From an uncultured Prevotella sp. (GTDB lineage Bacteria > Bacteroidota > Bacteroidia > Bacteroidales > Bacteroidaceae): DNA of 64,000 bases. Where the stretch lies: contig URQS01000001.1 of assembly GCA_900550035.1 (NCBI GenBank), positions 65,380 through 129,379 on the forward strand, given 5' to 3'. Every line of letters begins with the position of its first letter. Within the stretch, counting starts at the first letter, position 1. The notes beneath the pieces are model-generated. The model saw nothing but the letters and a program-made list of their open reading frames with translations. It made no database searches and was not told where the DNA came from. Shown one piece after another: positions 53,701-63,096 of this stretch. A program made the translations under genes and the position numbers.

Positions 53701-56102
53701 ACGTCAGCGTTTTCATCGCTCGGATAGGCTATAGACACGTAGTAGTTCTTGCCCGGCACGATGTTGAAGTTGCGGTTGGCTAAAACCAGACAACGGTTGC
53801 CGCTATTGTCGTTCTCAAACATCGGCACGTTTGTCTTGCCGTCGGTTGCTGATGTTGGGAGTACATATGCTGCGTTGTATGTGGCAGGAATACGTGCTTC
53901 GCCGTAGCTCTTTCCGTTGTTGTTATAGTTGATGCCATTGACGGGATTGCCGTTCTCGTCGCAGATGCGGTAGAACAGTTTCGACTCCTTCATATCCACC
54001 ATAGCCTGGAAGGTCTCGTAGATACCGCGGAGCTTGAATGTAATGTTTGCAGGGGCGGTTTCGTAGCCAGCTTCGCTTGGACAGAGCGGCTTGTTCTGCA
54101 GCACGTCCAGCTTGGATGTCTGAGTGTAGAGGCAAAGGTCGTCAACACAGTAGTCGGCACCCTTTGTATTCTGACACATATTGTCAAGCACAATGCGGAA
54201 GTCGGTGTAGTTGTCGGCAGCAGCAGACTTCTGAAGCACCTGCTTACTGTAAATCTGATACCACTTACCGTATTCGTGTGTCTTTGTATTAGTCTTAAAG
54301 TCGCCTGACGAGAACGACTGGATAAGCTTCTGGTCGGTCACGTTGCCGTTTTCGTCCTTATTGATACCATAAAGGCGGAACATCACCTGCGGTGCAGTTG
54401 CGTTGTATGATGCGGTATACTCGGCAACGGCTCCACTAAAAATCAGCTGTGAACCTGTACAGAGGTTAGCCTTAAAGTCGGCAGATGCAATCTGACGGCT
54501 CTCGTTCGATGCGTCCACATACAGGAAGTGTCCGTACTGCTTGCCGCTGGTTTTTGCGTGGGTACGATCGTAGATAGTAGGAGAACCGGCTGCCCACCAT
54601 TGGTATCCGTTTTCATTATCATACGAAATGCCACGTAGGTTACCCGATTTATAGAGACCATAATCACCGTGGATAGGTGACTTACTGTGGTGTGGTGTGC
54701 TACGATCATAATAATAATCATAACTTTCAAGTTCCGCATAGGTGAATCCGTATGCACGTGATTTGAAGTCGGACGGCTTAAGACTCATGTTGTTCAATGG
54801 CGTTGTCGGCGCATCCAATGTCAGATCAGGATTGTCGTCATCGAACGAGATGTCCATCTGCTGCTCATACTTATCCTCAAAATAGGAGATCGTACGGTCT
54901 ACGTCGCCGTCAGCAGTCAGCTCGTCTTTCATCTTCGGATAACCCTTATGTATAAACACCTCAAAGTTGGCAACGGGACACATACTGGAGCTGCTATTAT
55001 AAGCATAAGCTACAATGTAGACAGTATGTTCGAAGCCGATATCTGTAGGAGTACTTGTAGAAGCACCAGTTCCAACTGTCCTCCATCCCAACGTATTGTT
55101 CGTAAGGTCGTTGATGGAGAGGTTATAGAATTGGCTACCTTTAGTGGCAAGTACACAATACTTGGTACGGTCTTCGTTATAGGCTATCCAATGTATATTA
55201 GTTGCTTGTGTTAAGGTACTACCGAAGTCTGTAGACTTAATCTTCTGACTATCTTTAGTCGGATATACCGACTTACTACTGTTATTGGCATTATTAAGAG
55301 GATAGTACCAATAGCTTTGACCTCCAGAATTCTTCATATTTGTACGCAACGTCATATTTGCGTTTGCGTCCTTTGCACCGAACACGATACGCTTGTTGTC
55401 CTCAAGAGTCAGGTCAGCAGCCCTGCTGTGATCACATAAAGCATCCTTGATTCGCTTTGCCAGATATGCTGCAGACTTGATGTGGAAGATGTATCGGATG
55501 GAGAGGGTTGGTTCCTTTTCAACATAATTTGTATATTTAGGATAATACCCTCGTTTAGTAAGATTATAATCATTGTATCGGCTTACGTCACAAGCGATAG
55601 TTTCTCCAGCCCAATCTTCTGCATCTGCTCCCGTCGGTTTATTGTATTTGACTCCTGCATAATCTCTTGCAGAATTTCTGAGAGTACCGGCAATAAGTCC
55701 TATATCCTTATTGCTGGTGTTGTCCTTCGAATTATACAAACTTGTAGAACTTGAATTATATACTGTCAGTCTATCCGACTTAAGGTCTGTAGTATAGTCA
55801 TACCAACGAATCCATCCGTAAGGCTCAAGGTCATTGGTTGAGCTTTTCCCCCATCCTTCAAAAGGCAACTCAAGCTCCATTGTGCTGCTACCCGTCGGCA
55901 GATAATAATAGTAATGCCATTCTGCTGTCTGCTGCATGCCACGGCTGTCAAGCGGCAATCCACTTTGGCCCTCCTTGTGGAAGCCTAAGTTCTGCGCATA
56001 CACACTGCTTGGTGCTGCGGTAAGTGCCATCATTGCAAGGAGCTGCAGTAGCAGTCTTCTTGACGGTGCGAGTCTGTTTATATTGTTTTTGCGACTTTTC
56101 AT
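50787..56102 (-). CDS. Giant surface adhesin of the fimbrial operon (T9SS-sorted)
   Basis: 1771 residues, by far the largest gene here. Signal peptide (about 1-37, ending SSVYAQ). No von Willebrand domain motif was seen. The body is a long chain of beta-rich domains, including a carbohydrate-binding-like stretch with FRIVLDNMCQNTKGADYCVDDLCLY near residue 660 and fibronectin-like segments. The C-terminal ~80 residues (VKQVVVYDIAGSLVTSN...QPGVYIVKATTKEDKTETFKIVVK) form a T9SS type A sorting domain. Last gene of the Mfa-like operon, in the place of mfa5 in Porphyromonas, so a tip or shaft-associated adhesin is likely. Confidence 0.75.
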   Translation of the reverse strand: MKSRKNNINRLAPSRRLLLQLLAMMALTAAPSSVYAQNLGFHKEGQSGLPLDSRGMQQTAEWHYYYYLPTGSSTMELELPFEGWGKSSTNDLEPYGWIRWYDYTTDLKSDRLTVYNSSSTSLYNSKDNTSNKDIGLIAGTLRNSARDYAGVKYNKPTGADAEDWAGETIACDVSRYNDYNLTKRGYYPKYTNYVEKEPTLSIRYIFHIKSAAYLAKRIKDALCDHSRAADLTLEDNKRIVFGAKDANANMTLRTNMKNSGGQSYWYYPLNNANNSSKSVYPTKDSQKIKSTDFGSTLTQATNIHWIAYNEDRTKYCVLATKGSQFYNLSINDLTNNTLGWRTVGTGASTSTPTDIGFEHTVYIVAYAYNSSSSMCPVANFEVFIHKGYPKMKDELTADGDVDRTISYFEDKYEQQMDISFDDDNPDLTLDAPTTPLNNMSLKPSDFKSRAYGFTYAELESYDYYYDRSTPHHSKSPIHGDYGLYKSGNLRGISYDNENGYQWWAAGSPTIYDRTHAKTSGKQYGHFLYVDASNESRQIASADFKANLCTGSQLIFSGAVAEYTASYNATAPQVMFRLYGINKDENGNVTDQKLIQSFSSGDFKTNTKTHEYGKWYQIYSKQVLQKSAAADNYTDFRIVLDNMCQNTKGADYCVDDLCLYTQTSKLDVLQNKPLCPSEAGYETAPANITFKLRGIYETFQAMVDMKESKLFYRICDENGNPVNGINYNNNGKSYGEARIPATYNAAYVLPTSATDGKTNVPMFENDNSGNRCLVLANRNFNIVPGKNYYVSIAYPSDENADVPGAWGTPADVCSSYSDMFQVVKQSVKVTDANGTPITAVRVKCDGSNTGNVTVNIKLETVDKVNGGKVELPNVKFDWFFSENNKSNDINTNGVREALRRFRDRYPNATTPQSASGIFTADDRALLKQYIDNGRLLISASSTISKFTKFGNFEVAAIPIATSITIGGQQYDVCPDPLLFPLRIVKDGPRVYTGFKDVTYPSDNRTLRIGLPQIKAIANGNGSLQLPMTSMEDADRVTLEYNGKVWIASTNDPQMKLTSGQDQFFGTVTSTYINKNDETIGIHFNTNAATRLREGYWYELNFSFNNTESSRTASCPGEVFVKMLVVPEYATWQPSTTTNAAWNSDANWLRSNKAEIYKADYAEYNETREAAYMPMKFTKVTVPTLTGHIYPNLGEIRYQTNGIANGVGNVAYDIVTKWSYQTADGSDNGNGTFSCEKWTGNLCDQIYFKPEAELLYANYLAYNKAYVDKLLTPNTWSVMSSPLKQTYAGDLYVPKDNGQEQSEAFKPMTFNKDVNDRNAYPIFQRSWDGDVEEVSTTTTYKANHDGTVVESQENELTLKSAYWTHVYNKANEAYAKGKAFAVKAGDKYTAGAQNNAYALIRLPKDDKQYSYYDSESKQTISASVTKTADNYRMQLGDNANDHKMQLMQPLNQNVHEGNSYHLVGNPYPSSLSMYHFLKTNTAFEGSVWTFTDGKFTAHAIDTSLDYDKKKDVIIPPTQAFFVKVKNGEAPTDVTFNAAMLINRWVTSGEKIMLVRPTLTMTTSDGVRSSQSQLIVNDEASRDYVEGEDVEMLGEGNIAEIAQVYSVAGTQAVALNASDDINWMPVGVVAPKSKDIDVNISLNSKMLRKMNNEGGKLFIYDATTKKFTEIADGMKVQMMANDHGRYYLTNNNWVVPTGISAVHCFSPSPSTIIVAALNGEVKQVVVYDIAGSLVTSNHSSIGERCQLNVQQPGVYIVKATTKEDKTETFKIVVK

Positions 56103-56122
56103 ATCTCAAAAGGTATTATGTT

Positions 56123-57448
56123 TTATTCCTTGATTATCTGCAAGCGATATGGAATCTCGTAGACTACGCCGTCTATCTTTACCTTGATTTGGTGGATGGC
56201 GTATCCCTTGCGCGGGCTTATATATCCTTCTATCATCTTGGTGCGTCTCTCGAAGTAAGGCTCCTCGTCGTAGATGGATGTTCCCTCGTCGCCGGCAGGA
56301 TCAGCTTCAAGTGTTTTTACCTCAGTTACAGTCCAGTTGCTTAGTTCTGTGTTGTTGCTGCGCTGGAAGACGTGCAGCTTCAGATGGAACTCTCCGTACG
56401 ACTTGAATGTGGCTGTAATGAGATTGTCCTCGTACTTCACTTCGGGCATGACACCTATGGCTGTGAACACTTGCGGCTCAATCTCTATGCGATAGTCGAC
56501 CAGCTTGATGGGGATAACCAAGTAGTCGTTGCGTACTATCTGGTTCCACTCCGTCATGGCGATGCGCTTGGTTACTGTACCCTTGTCGGTGTCGATGCTG
56601 AGCACGAAGTATTTCGGATTGCGAGCCATGCTCTCGTTGACGTAGAACGTTGTGGTTAGCTTAGCCTGGTTAGCCAGATCCTTGCCTACTTGCACTGTGT
56701 TTACATTGTATGTGGCATTGGGGTTGATGTTTGGCACCACTTTGTTGCTCTCAATCTTCGGCAGCAGGCTTACGTTGTTGGCTGCGTTGTCGGTGATGTC
56801 GGTCAGCGTTACGTTCTTTATGTTCAGATCATAGCCCGTGTCGTTGGTGAAGTTAAGCTCCACCTTCGCCATCATGCGTATCACCTCCAGGTCTACCGAT
56901 TGCTTCTTGTCTGTTATGTTTACCGTCTGCTTGTTGCTCATCGGTATGCCTTTAGCATCAATTGTGGCGGTGTTGCCGTTCACTTGATAGTATCTGTCAT
57001 CGAATCCGGCTGGCAGGTCGGCAGGGAACGAGTTGATGCCGGCGAGTCCGATTTCAGACGGTTGGATATTGGCAAATGAGTAGAATGTGGTAGAGCCTAA
57101 ATTTACTTTTGCCTTTATCTCTGTTTTCTCGACTTCCCCCGTAAAGTCGCGCTGTACTATGCTCTGTATCTTGCCGCCCTGGACGATGACAACGAAACAA
57201 TTGTGCATCATTTCCCCTTCATCGGCGGCGTTCTGATCTTGCCATGCCGCTCTGGTAACGCCGTCGGAGGTGCTATAGGAGCGTGTCAGCGAGTTGGCAG
57301 AGGCAGTGAGCCTAAGCTCCACCTGCATCTTCTCGCCCTCACCATTCCCTTGGCATTCGGCGTTGTCATCCTCAAAGCTACAGCCTGTTATGGCGAGCAT
57401 CGAGAACAGCGCAAGCATGTATGTGAAAATGTTCTTGGCGTGAGTCAT
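56123..57448 (-). CDS. Fimbrial accessory lipoprotein (Mfa4/FimE-like position)
   Basis: 441 residues from the ATG at 57448; a GTG at 57475 also opens the frame. Lipobox MLAITGC. It has two beta-sandwich-type halves: NCFVVIVQGGKIQSIVQRD and TTFYSFANIQPSEIGL in the first, with VDLEVIRMMAKVELNFTND before the second. Fimbrillin-like domains of type V fimbriae look like this. A conserved Arg precedes mature strands (LTRSYSTSDGVTRAAW), which may serve protease-driven assembly. It lies between the adhesin and the other tip lipoprotein. Confidence 0.75.
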   Translation of the reverse strand: MTHAKNIFTYMLALFSMLAITGCSFEDDNAECQGNGEGEKMQVELRLTASANSLTRSYSTSDGVTRAAWQDQNAADEGEMMHNCFVVIVQGGKIQSIVQRDFTGEVEKTEIKAKVNLGSTTFYSFANIQPSEIGLAGINSFPADLPAGFDDRYYQVNGNTATIDAKGIPMSNKQTVNITDKKQSVDLEVIRMMAKVELNFTNDTGYDLNIKNVTLTDITDNAANNVSLLPKIESNKVVPNINPNATYNVNTVQVGKDLANQAKLTTTFYVNESMARNPKYFVLSIDTDKGTVTKRIAMTEWNQIVRNDYLVIPIKLVDYRIEIEPQVFTAIGVMPEVKYEDNLITATFKSYGEFHLKLHVFQRSNNTELSNWTVTEVKTLEADPAGDEGTSIYDEEPYFERRTKMIEGYISPRKGYAIHQIKVKIDGVVYEIPYRLQIIKE

Positions 57449-57484
57449 CGCTTTCTTGTTTTTGTGTAAATTCACTATTGTTTA

Positions 57485-58540
57485 TTACATTATAATCTCA
57501 GAGTGGTTGCGTTTGTTCCATTCCTTCACCGTCAGTGATATCTTCACTCTGTCGTCCTTGTAGACCGTGTACTCGTAGTAGTGGTTGCGCTGGATGTTGT
57601 AGAGTGAGGTTGGGTCGGGTGCACCGTTGGTGTAGTTGCAGAACTGCAGCGTGTATGTTCCGTCGTCCATGCCCTCGCACTTCAACTTTAATGTTATCGT
57701 TGCCTTCTTGTCGGCAGCAGCATTGATGTTGTCGTACTCGGGAATGTATAGCATGATGCTCTCTTCGTCGTTCTCGCTGTTGGTCATTGCTATCGGCGCT
57801 GCAGCCAGTGAGGCTAATGGACGTAGTGAGTTGTTGAAGAATATCTGCTTTGTGTCAGATGCCGTGGCGTATGTGGCTGGCAGTGTGTAGCCCTGGGTGT
57901 TGTAGTTGTTGAACGTTATTTCGCCCAACGAATAGTCACGGGCTTTCATGCCTTCCTTCATCTTCACCTTCACCTTGGCGAGCGAGCGCAGCAGGTAGAT
58001 GGTGCCGAGATCGTTGCTCTTGCCAATTTCGAGAGTCTTGGTTAACGTTGTCACGCCCCACATCGGTATGTACTGCTTCGTGTCGTCTTTGTTGAAGGCG
58101 AGCGATGCAATGTTGCTTTGTGTCACGTTGGTCGGTCCGCAGTTGGCAAACACCATAATCTTCTTGGCTTGTGTCAGCTTGTCGGCGGCATCCTCCCAAG
58201 TTCCGGTGATGGTGTAGTTGCCGTCGGTTTCGCCTTTGATTGCAATGACGTTTTCTACGTCAGCAATTATGTTTCCGCTCACGTCGCAAACCTTTATCTG
58301 CAGCTGGTCGGGGTTGATGGCATTCTCGTAGGCAACGCCGGGATCAGTAGGGTTGTAGTCGCCCCAGCCTTCGTTGACAGCTCGTGTGTTGCTGTCGGCA
58401 AACGACATCTTGAAAGCCACCCTCACCACGTCATCGCAGTTGTCCTCATAGTCGTCTTCGAAGCCGCACGACATGGTGGACAGCAGACAGAACAGGAGCG
58501 AAACTGTCAGCGTTGATTTATAGCGGTTTATTCTAAGCAT
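57485..58540 (-). CDS. Fimbrial accessory lipoprotein (Mfa3-like position)
   Basis: 351 residues. Lipobox CLLSTMSC. Strands VVRVAFKMSFADSNTRAVNEG, KKIMVFANCGPTNVTQ, IYLLRSLAKVKVKMKEGM and YYEYTVYKDDRVKISLTVKEWNKRN match fimbrillin-type proteins, including the C-terminal VxxWN seen in Mfa/FimA subunits. It lies 22 bp from the anchor gene on the same strand. Likely a tip component. Confidence 0.75.
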   Translation of the reverse strand: MLRINRYKSTLTVSLLFCLLSTMSCGFEDDYEDNCDDVVRVAFKMSFADSNTRAVNEGWGDYNPTDPGVAYENAINPDQLQIKVCDVSGNIIADVENVIAIKGETDGNYTITGTWEDAADKLTQAKKIMVFANCGPTNVTQSNIASLAFNKDDTKQYIPMWGVTTLTKTLEIGKSNDLGTIYLLRSLAKVKVKMKEGMKARDYSLGEITFNNYNTQGYTLPATYATASDTKQIFFNNSLRPLASLAAAPIAMTNSENDEESIMLYIPEYDNINAAADKKATITLKLKCEGMDDGTYTLQFCNYTNGAPDPTSLYNIQRNHYYEYTVYKDDRVKISLTVKEWNKRNHSEIIM

Positions 58541-58562
58541 AGTCAGTTTCTTTAGGTGTTAG

Positions 58563-59600
58563 TTAAAACTCGGTGTTGTTAAGCACCACTCTCCACGAAT
58601 TGATGTAGATTTGTGCTGCGAGCCAGTTGTGGTTGTCGTCGATGAAGAACACGAAGTTGTATTCGTCCTGACGGTCAAGATACTCCTGGTCGGTCATGCC
58701 CTTGTTGTAGTTGCCCTTAACGAGGAGCACATAGTCGATGAGCGGAATCTGCAGAATCTTCTCGCCCGTAGCGTGCTTGAATATGCAGAGCTGTGGATTC
58801 TTGTCAGCAAAGAGTCGGTTCACTGTCATCTCAGCCACCACAGCCGATGTGGGCGTTACGCTTTCGTCGGAGTTGACGGTAGGTTGGTGGTTGGGGTTGA
58901 GTATGCCGTCATACTTCGACCATGCCACATACGTTATAGAGTCCTCGGGCATAGCAGCGTTGTCGTAGCCGAGGAAGCTGTTGTCGTCTTTGATGTAGAA
59001 GTCGAAGTCGGCAGCGTTAAGCTTCTTGCCCGACGCGTTTTGCATCACTACGCGTACTACGTTGGTGTTCTTGGTCAGCTCTACTGTAGCCGTCTTCACT
59101 CCGTAGCCGTCGAGGTTGAGGTCGGCATCTTTCAGCAGTCCGTGATAGAGGGCTGTGATGTCGTGGTCGATGGCACGTGCCGAGCGGTTGATACGGCTTG
59201 TCAGTGTGCTGATGTTCTTGTTGTCGGTATTGCCATATATGTAGGAATTGGCAAACCGCTCCTCGCCCTCAGCCCACACCTTGAGGGTGTAGTTGCCAGG
59301 CTTGATTTCGTCGACGGACATATATCCGCCACGGTTCTCGATGTCCTTTACACTTTCCTGCTTCTGAAGGGCGAGGTTGCCGTCCTTGTCGAATGCATAG
59401 AGCGTGACTGTCTTCACCTCGTTGGGGAAGGCGTCGGCAAACTTCATGTTCATGTCGTACTTGAAGTTGACGCGTAGTTGCTTCGGGCAGTCCGACTGGT
59501 CGTCCTCCATCATTCCGCACGAGGTCACGGTGAACATCATAGCCATCACAGCTGCGAGGGCCTTGAGGCCACTAATTATTTGGCGCTTGTTGTGTTTCAT
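58563..59600 (-). CDS. FimB/Mfa2 family fimbrial anchor lipoprotein
   Basis: 345 residues. Lipobox FTVTSC. SDCPKQLRVNFKYDMNMKFADAFPNEVKTVTLYAFDKDG is the Mfa2/FimB signature, followed by a transthyretin-like beta-sandwich (YTLKVWAEGEERFANSYIYG) and a second domain ending NHNWLAAQIYINSWRVVLN. Mfa2-type proteins anchor the fimbria to the outer membrane and limit its length. It follows the stalk gene by 413 bp, with a repeat element between. Confidence 0.88.
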   Translation of the reverse strand: MKHNKRQIISGLKALAAVMAMMFTVTSCGMMEDDQSDCPKQLRVNFKYDMNMKFADAFPNEVKTVTLYAFDKDGNLALQKQESVKDIENRGGYMSVDEIKPGNYTLKVWAEGEERFANSYIYGNTDNKNISTLTSRINRSARAIDHDITALYHGLLKDADLNLDGYGVKTATVELTKNTNVVRVVMQNASGKKLNAADFDFYIKDDNSFLGYDNAAMPEDSITYVAWSKYDGILNPNHQPTVNSDESVTPTSAVVAEMTVNRLFADKNPQLCIFKHATGEKILQIPLIDYVLLVKGNYNKGMTDQEYLDRQDEYNFVFFIDDNHNWLAAQIYINSWRVVLNNTEF

Positions 59601-59797
59601 ATTGTTTAGCTTTTGTTTCGTGATGTATGTGAGAGTATATATTTTTTTTAATGTGAATGTTCTGCTTCAGTTGATGAGTTCCCGCTTGCGTGAGACCTCA
59701 CGGTGCCGTCATCCTTCTGGTATCTGGCGGCGCGATACCTCCGTCCTTCTTGTCGGCGGCGGAGTCGCCGTGTGTTTCGATTGGTAGGGTAGGCGGA
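59601..59797. other. Leader region of the anchor gene
   Basis: 197 bp, GC-rich between about 59690 and 59770. It includes CGGCGACTCCGCCG (minus strand, hairpin-forming) and a short Arg-rich open frame without a clear start. No gene supported. It could influence anchor translation. Confidence 0.4.
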
Positions 59798-59968
59798 GGG
59801 TGTGTCAAAATAGGAGTTAGAGGAAGTTAAGAAGAAGTTAATCCATCTACGATGGATGGAAGTTAACAGACAAATGCTTTATTTTCAGCAATTTATACAT
59901 ATGTCCGCTAACTTCTGTTAACTTCGAGCGAAGCACAAACTTCTTTTAACTTCTATTTTGACACACCC
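59798..59968. mobile_element. 171-bp MITE-like element, copy 4 (between stalk and anchor genes)
   Basis: Almost identical to copy 1 across all 171 bp, with intact GGGTGTGTCAAAATAG ends. The outer flanks AGGCGGA and GCCCCT partly extend the palindrome. It lies inside the fimbrial operon, so any read-through transcript from the stalk gene must cross a large hairpin before reaching the anchor gene. Confidence 0.8.
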
Positions 59969-60013
59969 GCCCCTACTACGATTTAGTTAATATTATCGGT
60001 TATGAGTCTTGTC

Positions 60014-61570
60014 TTATTTGCCAAGTTCTACGCTCTGGCTGACAACTCTCCAAGAGAGGACGTTGAGTTTGGCAGCGAGGTAAGTCTTGACATCTTCTGG
60101 AATTTCGGGGTCGAACTTATAATCGGGGTCATAAACCGGAGTTCCGAAGCCCTTGATGTTTGTAACATCAATCTTGTAAATGTGGTTGCGAACCAATCCG
60201 TATTCAGCAATCTTTCCTGCTGCTCCAAGATGCTTGATGTTGGTGTAGTAGTAGGTCATACCGCTCTTGTAGATACGGGCTGCGTCCTTTGCAAGCGAAG
60301 TCTTGGCTTCAGCTGTAGCGTCTACCCAACCGTCAGCTGTCTCCTTGTACACCACAACGCCTTCTGCCAGTTTAGCTCTAACCTCATAGCTGTTGTTTGC
60401 GTCAACATAGAATACGATGTCGGTAGCAGCAAGATTGTTGTAGTCATTGCCGTTCTTCTTGAAGAATGTCTTGTTCTCGTTGAGGATAGCATTCTTAACA
60501 TCATTCTCCGAAAGATACTCTACGCCCTTGTATGAGCAGATTTCAGCTGCCTGGCCGTCAGCGTAAACGAGCTGTGCAGCGACTACGTATTTCGGAATGA
60601 ATGTAGTGTTAGGCAATGTGTAGTAAGGCTTGTCGGTAGTTGTAGAATACGCATTCCAAGACTTGTTTTCTGCTTGTGTGACTCTTGCAGAATTCTCCCA
60701 GAAGCAACGCTTGTAAGCAGGTATGTTCCAAGAACTGCCGGCTGCAAATCCGAGATTTTCGTCATTCCAATTAAGGCTGATCTGCTTTACAAGGTTTGCA
60801 TTGTTGTTTTCATTAGCAATGCCCCAACCATTGATCTTTACATACACCTTCTTGCCTGTAGTAGTCTCGCCAACCTCGTAAACTTTAGTTGCGTCGCCAA
60901 GTTCTGACATGTTGCTGGTAGAAGTCTCAATCTTTACAGCGACACGCTCAACGAAGATGTCAACCGGCTTTGCTGTAGCAGCTTCGGCTGTCGTTTGAAC
61001 ATAGCCTGAGATGTTTGATGCCCAAACCTTCTGGCCGCCATCTACATAAACAGAGTTAGACATGACGAAATCGGTGGCATCGTTGCCATTCTGCTTGAAG
61101 TTCTGCTTAGAAATAGCAGCTTCTACAGCTGATTTTGACATCGAGTTGGTGAGAACACCATCCTCAATAGTCTGTGGGTTGACAACAGCCATCATTGAGT
61201 ATGGAGCCGCTTTTGTAGAACCGTCGATTACGAGCATAGCATCGGTGATGCGCTCAATGTTAGGTTCGTGTTTGCCGTTACCAGTGACGGGCGAAATCTC
61301 CTTCCAGTTTGTGCCATCGGTCATCTTGTAAGGGCCGCCGTTCTGTGTGAAGAAGTAGAAACGTACCTTGCTGATAGCGTTCTCTTTAGCATTTCCGTTT
61401 TCGTAAACATCAGCTCGTGTTCCGCTTGATCCAACATTGTTGATGTTTACAGCTACATAACTTCTTGTACCTTCGCCATTAACAGGATTGTTGTCGGCTA
61501 CATCTTCTGACGTACATGCGCTAAATGCCAAAGCAGCCAGCGCCAATGGGAATAATTTAAACTTGTTCAT
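60014..61570 (-). CDS. Mfa1 family fimbrial major subunit
   Basis: 518 residues from the ATG at 61570. Lipobox LAALAFSAC, so exported as a lipoprotein. The Mfa1 signature RSYVAVNINNVGSSGTRADV follows, with SKVRFYFFTQNGGPYKM, and the C-terminal VRNHIYKIDVTNIKGFGTPVYDP plus LNVLSWRVVSQSVELGK matches the donor-strand end of type V pilins. The Arg in TRS/TRADV may be the protease cut that frees the donor strand. Polymerises into the stalk of the minor-type fimbria. Confidence 0.9.
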   Translation of the reverse strand: MNKFKLFPLALAALAFSACTSEDVADNNPVNGEGTRSYVAVNINNVGSSGTRADVYENGNAKENAISKVRFYFFTQNGGPYKMTDGTNWKEISPVTGNGKHEPNIERITDAMLVIDGSTKAAPYSMMAVVNPQTIEDGVLTNSMSKSAVEAAISKQNFKQNGNDATDFVMSNSVYVDGGQKVWASNISGYVQTTAEAATAKPVDIFVERVAVKIETSTSNMSELGDATKVYEVGETTTGKKVYVKINGWGIANENNNANLVKQISLNWNDENLGFAAGSSWNIPAYKRCFWENSARVTQAENKSWNAYSTTTDKPYYTLPNTTFIPKYVVAAQLVYADGQAAEICSYKGVEYLSENDVKNAILNENKTFFKKNGNDYNNLAATDIVFYVDANNSYEVRAKLAEGVVVYKETADGWVDATAEAKTSLAKDAARIYKSGMTYYYTNIKHLGAAGKIAEYGLVRNHIYKIDVTNIKGFGTPVYDPDYKFDPEIPEDVKTYLAAKLNVLSWRVVSQSVELGK

Positions 61571-61643
61571 AACGTTAAAGTTTAAGTGGTTATTAATTTT
61601 TGTGTTAAACAATTTTGTTGTTAATTCTTTGCCTATGCCAGCA

Positions 61644-63047
61644 TTACTGCATGCCTTCGAGATTGTCTATTGCTGTCTGGCATCCCTTGTCGGCAGCCAT
61701 CTTGAAGTATTCGATAGCCTTCGACTCGTTGCCCAAATACCAGTAGCATACGCCTCTTGCATTGTCAGCCTCGGCAGAGGAGCCTGCCTTGTCGAGCTTG
61801 CGCAGAGCCTCGCCGTATTTGTTGGCGTTGAGGTCGGCACATGCAGCGTTGAGGTTGGCAGTTGGGTCGTCGGGGTACATAAGGGCAGCGATGGCGAACA
61901 CCTCGTTAAACTCCCTTGAGCCAGGCTCGTAAGTCTGTGCCACCATATACATCTCGTTCTGTGAAAGCAGCTGCGGCTTGGTCTTAATCATCTGCTTAGC
62001 CTCGGCAGTAGAGAACGGGCGTACTACGCAGGTGATGACATAGTCGGAGTGGCGCAGAGCCGGATACCATGTGCTGAGCATTGTGCGGTACTCGTCGGGA
62101 TATTGCGACTTGATGAGCCATTCGCGGCGGTCGGGTTCGATGGTGTTGTCCTTGGCAATCTTAAGAATGGCGTCGCGATTGTTGATGTTGCTCTGGCGGA
62201 GGTAGCGGCAGAGTCCGTCCCAATCCTCAGGTGTAGCCTTGACGGTGAATATCTTGTCGTCGAGCTTCACGAGCTGTCGTACGTAGTTCTTCAGAGTGGC
62301 GGCGCGGTTGGTGGCGAGATACTCGTTGTGCTGGTAAGGAGCCTCAGGCGAAGCGTAGCCGTGGATTTCGATGCTTGTGATTGTCATGTTGGCATCCTTC
62401 TTCACCACGTTGATGGTGTCGACAATCTTGGCAAGCTCGCGTGGGTTGTTGCGGTAGTTGGGGTGAAGCTCGGTGCGGTCGACGGGGAAGTCGATGTAGG
62501 CGCGTCCCGACATGGAGTAAGTCTTCTGTGCCACTGCCTTGGGGCTGATGAAAGCCACTTGCGGCTGGCGCATCTTCTTGATCTGCTCGGTCTCCTGATT
62601 GTCGGTGTTGCCGCATCCGCAGAGGTCTTCCTTCATCACGATGTCGGCAGAGCGCATCCAGTCGGCATAGTCGGTGCGTGTCTGGTATGAGAACGACTGG
62701 ATTCTGCCGTTCTTGCGTGTCACGGCCATTGCACCGGGATACTTCTTGTTGTCGCGGCGTTCGAACATCACTTTCTGGCGTGTGCCGTTGATGACGATAG
62801 GCTGCAGCTCAACGCTGTTGTCGCCCGATGTGATGGTAGGAGTGAGTACTACGCGGCGGTTGGCGGGCATGTCAAGCTCGTCGAGGCATAAGTCCATACT
62901 GATGAAGAACTGGTTGTCGGCTCTTATCGTCTTGATGTTCTCCACCGCCACCTTTTGGTTGAGAATCTTAGCCGAACGCTTCGTCTGTGCCGTCATGCTG
63001 GCGGCACAGAGAACGAGGGCTGCGAATAATATAATGTAGTGTTTCAT
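61644..63047 (-). CDS. DUF3868 / OmpA-like fimbrial accessory protein
   Basis: 467 residues from the ATG at 63047. Signal peptide (1-19, ending ASMTAQ), an N-terminal DUF3868 beta domain, an OmpA-like stretch ITSIEIHGYASPEAPYQHNE with ATNRAATLKNYV near residues 255-290, and a C-terminal TPR/Sel1-like part (EALRKLDKAGSSAEADNARG, EYFKMAADKGCQTAIDNL). Such genes stand upstream of Mfa1-type subunits in Bacteroidales. Probably periplasmic, perhaps linking the fimbrial base to peptidoglycan. Confidence 0.8.
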   Translation of the reverse strand: MKHYIILFAALVLCAASMTAQTKRSAKILNQKVAVENIKTIRADNQFFISMDLCLDELDMPANRRVVLTPTITSGDNSVELQPIVINGTRQKVMFERRDNKKYPGAMAVTRKNGRIQSFSYQTRTDYADWMRSADIVMKEDLCGCGNTDNQETEQIKKMRQPQVAFISPKAVAQKTYSMSGRAYIDFPVDRTELHPNYRNNPRELAKIVDTINVVKKDANMTITSIEIHGYASPEAPYQHNEYLATNRAATLKNYVRQLVKLDDKIFTVKATPEDWDGLCRYLRQSNINNRDAILKIAKDNTIEPDRREWLIKSQYPDEYRTMLSTWYPALRHSDYVITCVVRPFSTAEAKQMIKTKPQLLSQNEMYMVAQTYEPGSREFNEVFAIAALMYPDDPTANLNAACADLNANKYGEALRKLDKAGSSAEADNARGVCYWYLGNESKAIEYFKMAADKGCQTAIDNLEGMQ

Positions 63048-63096
63048 ATTGGAGAGTCTTTGTGTTAATAATCCAAAGTTAAGATTGTTGTTTAGA

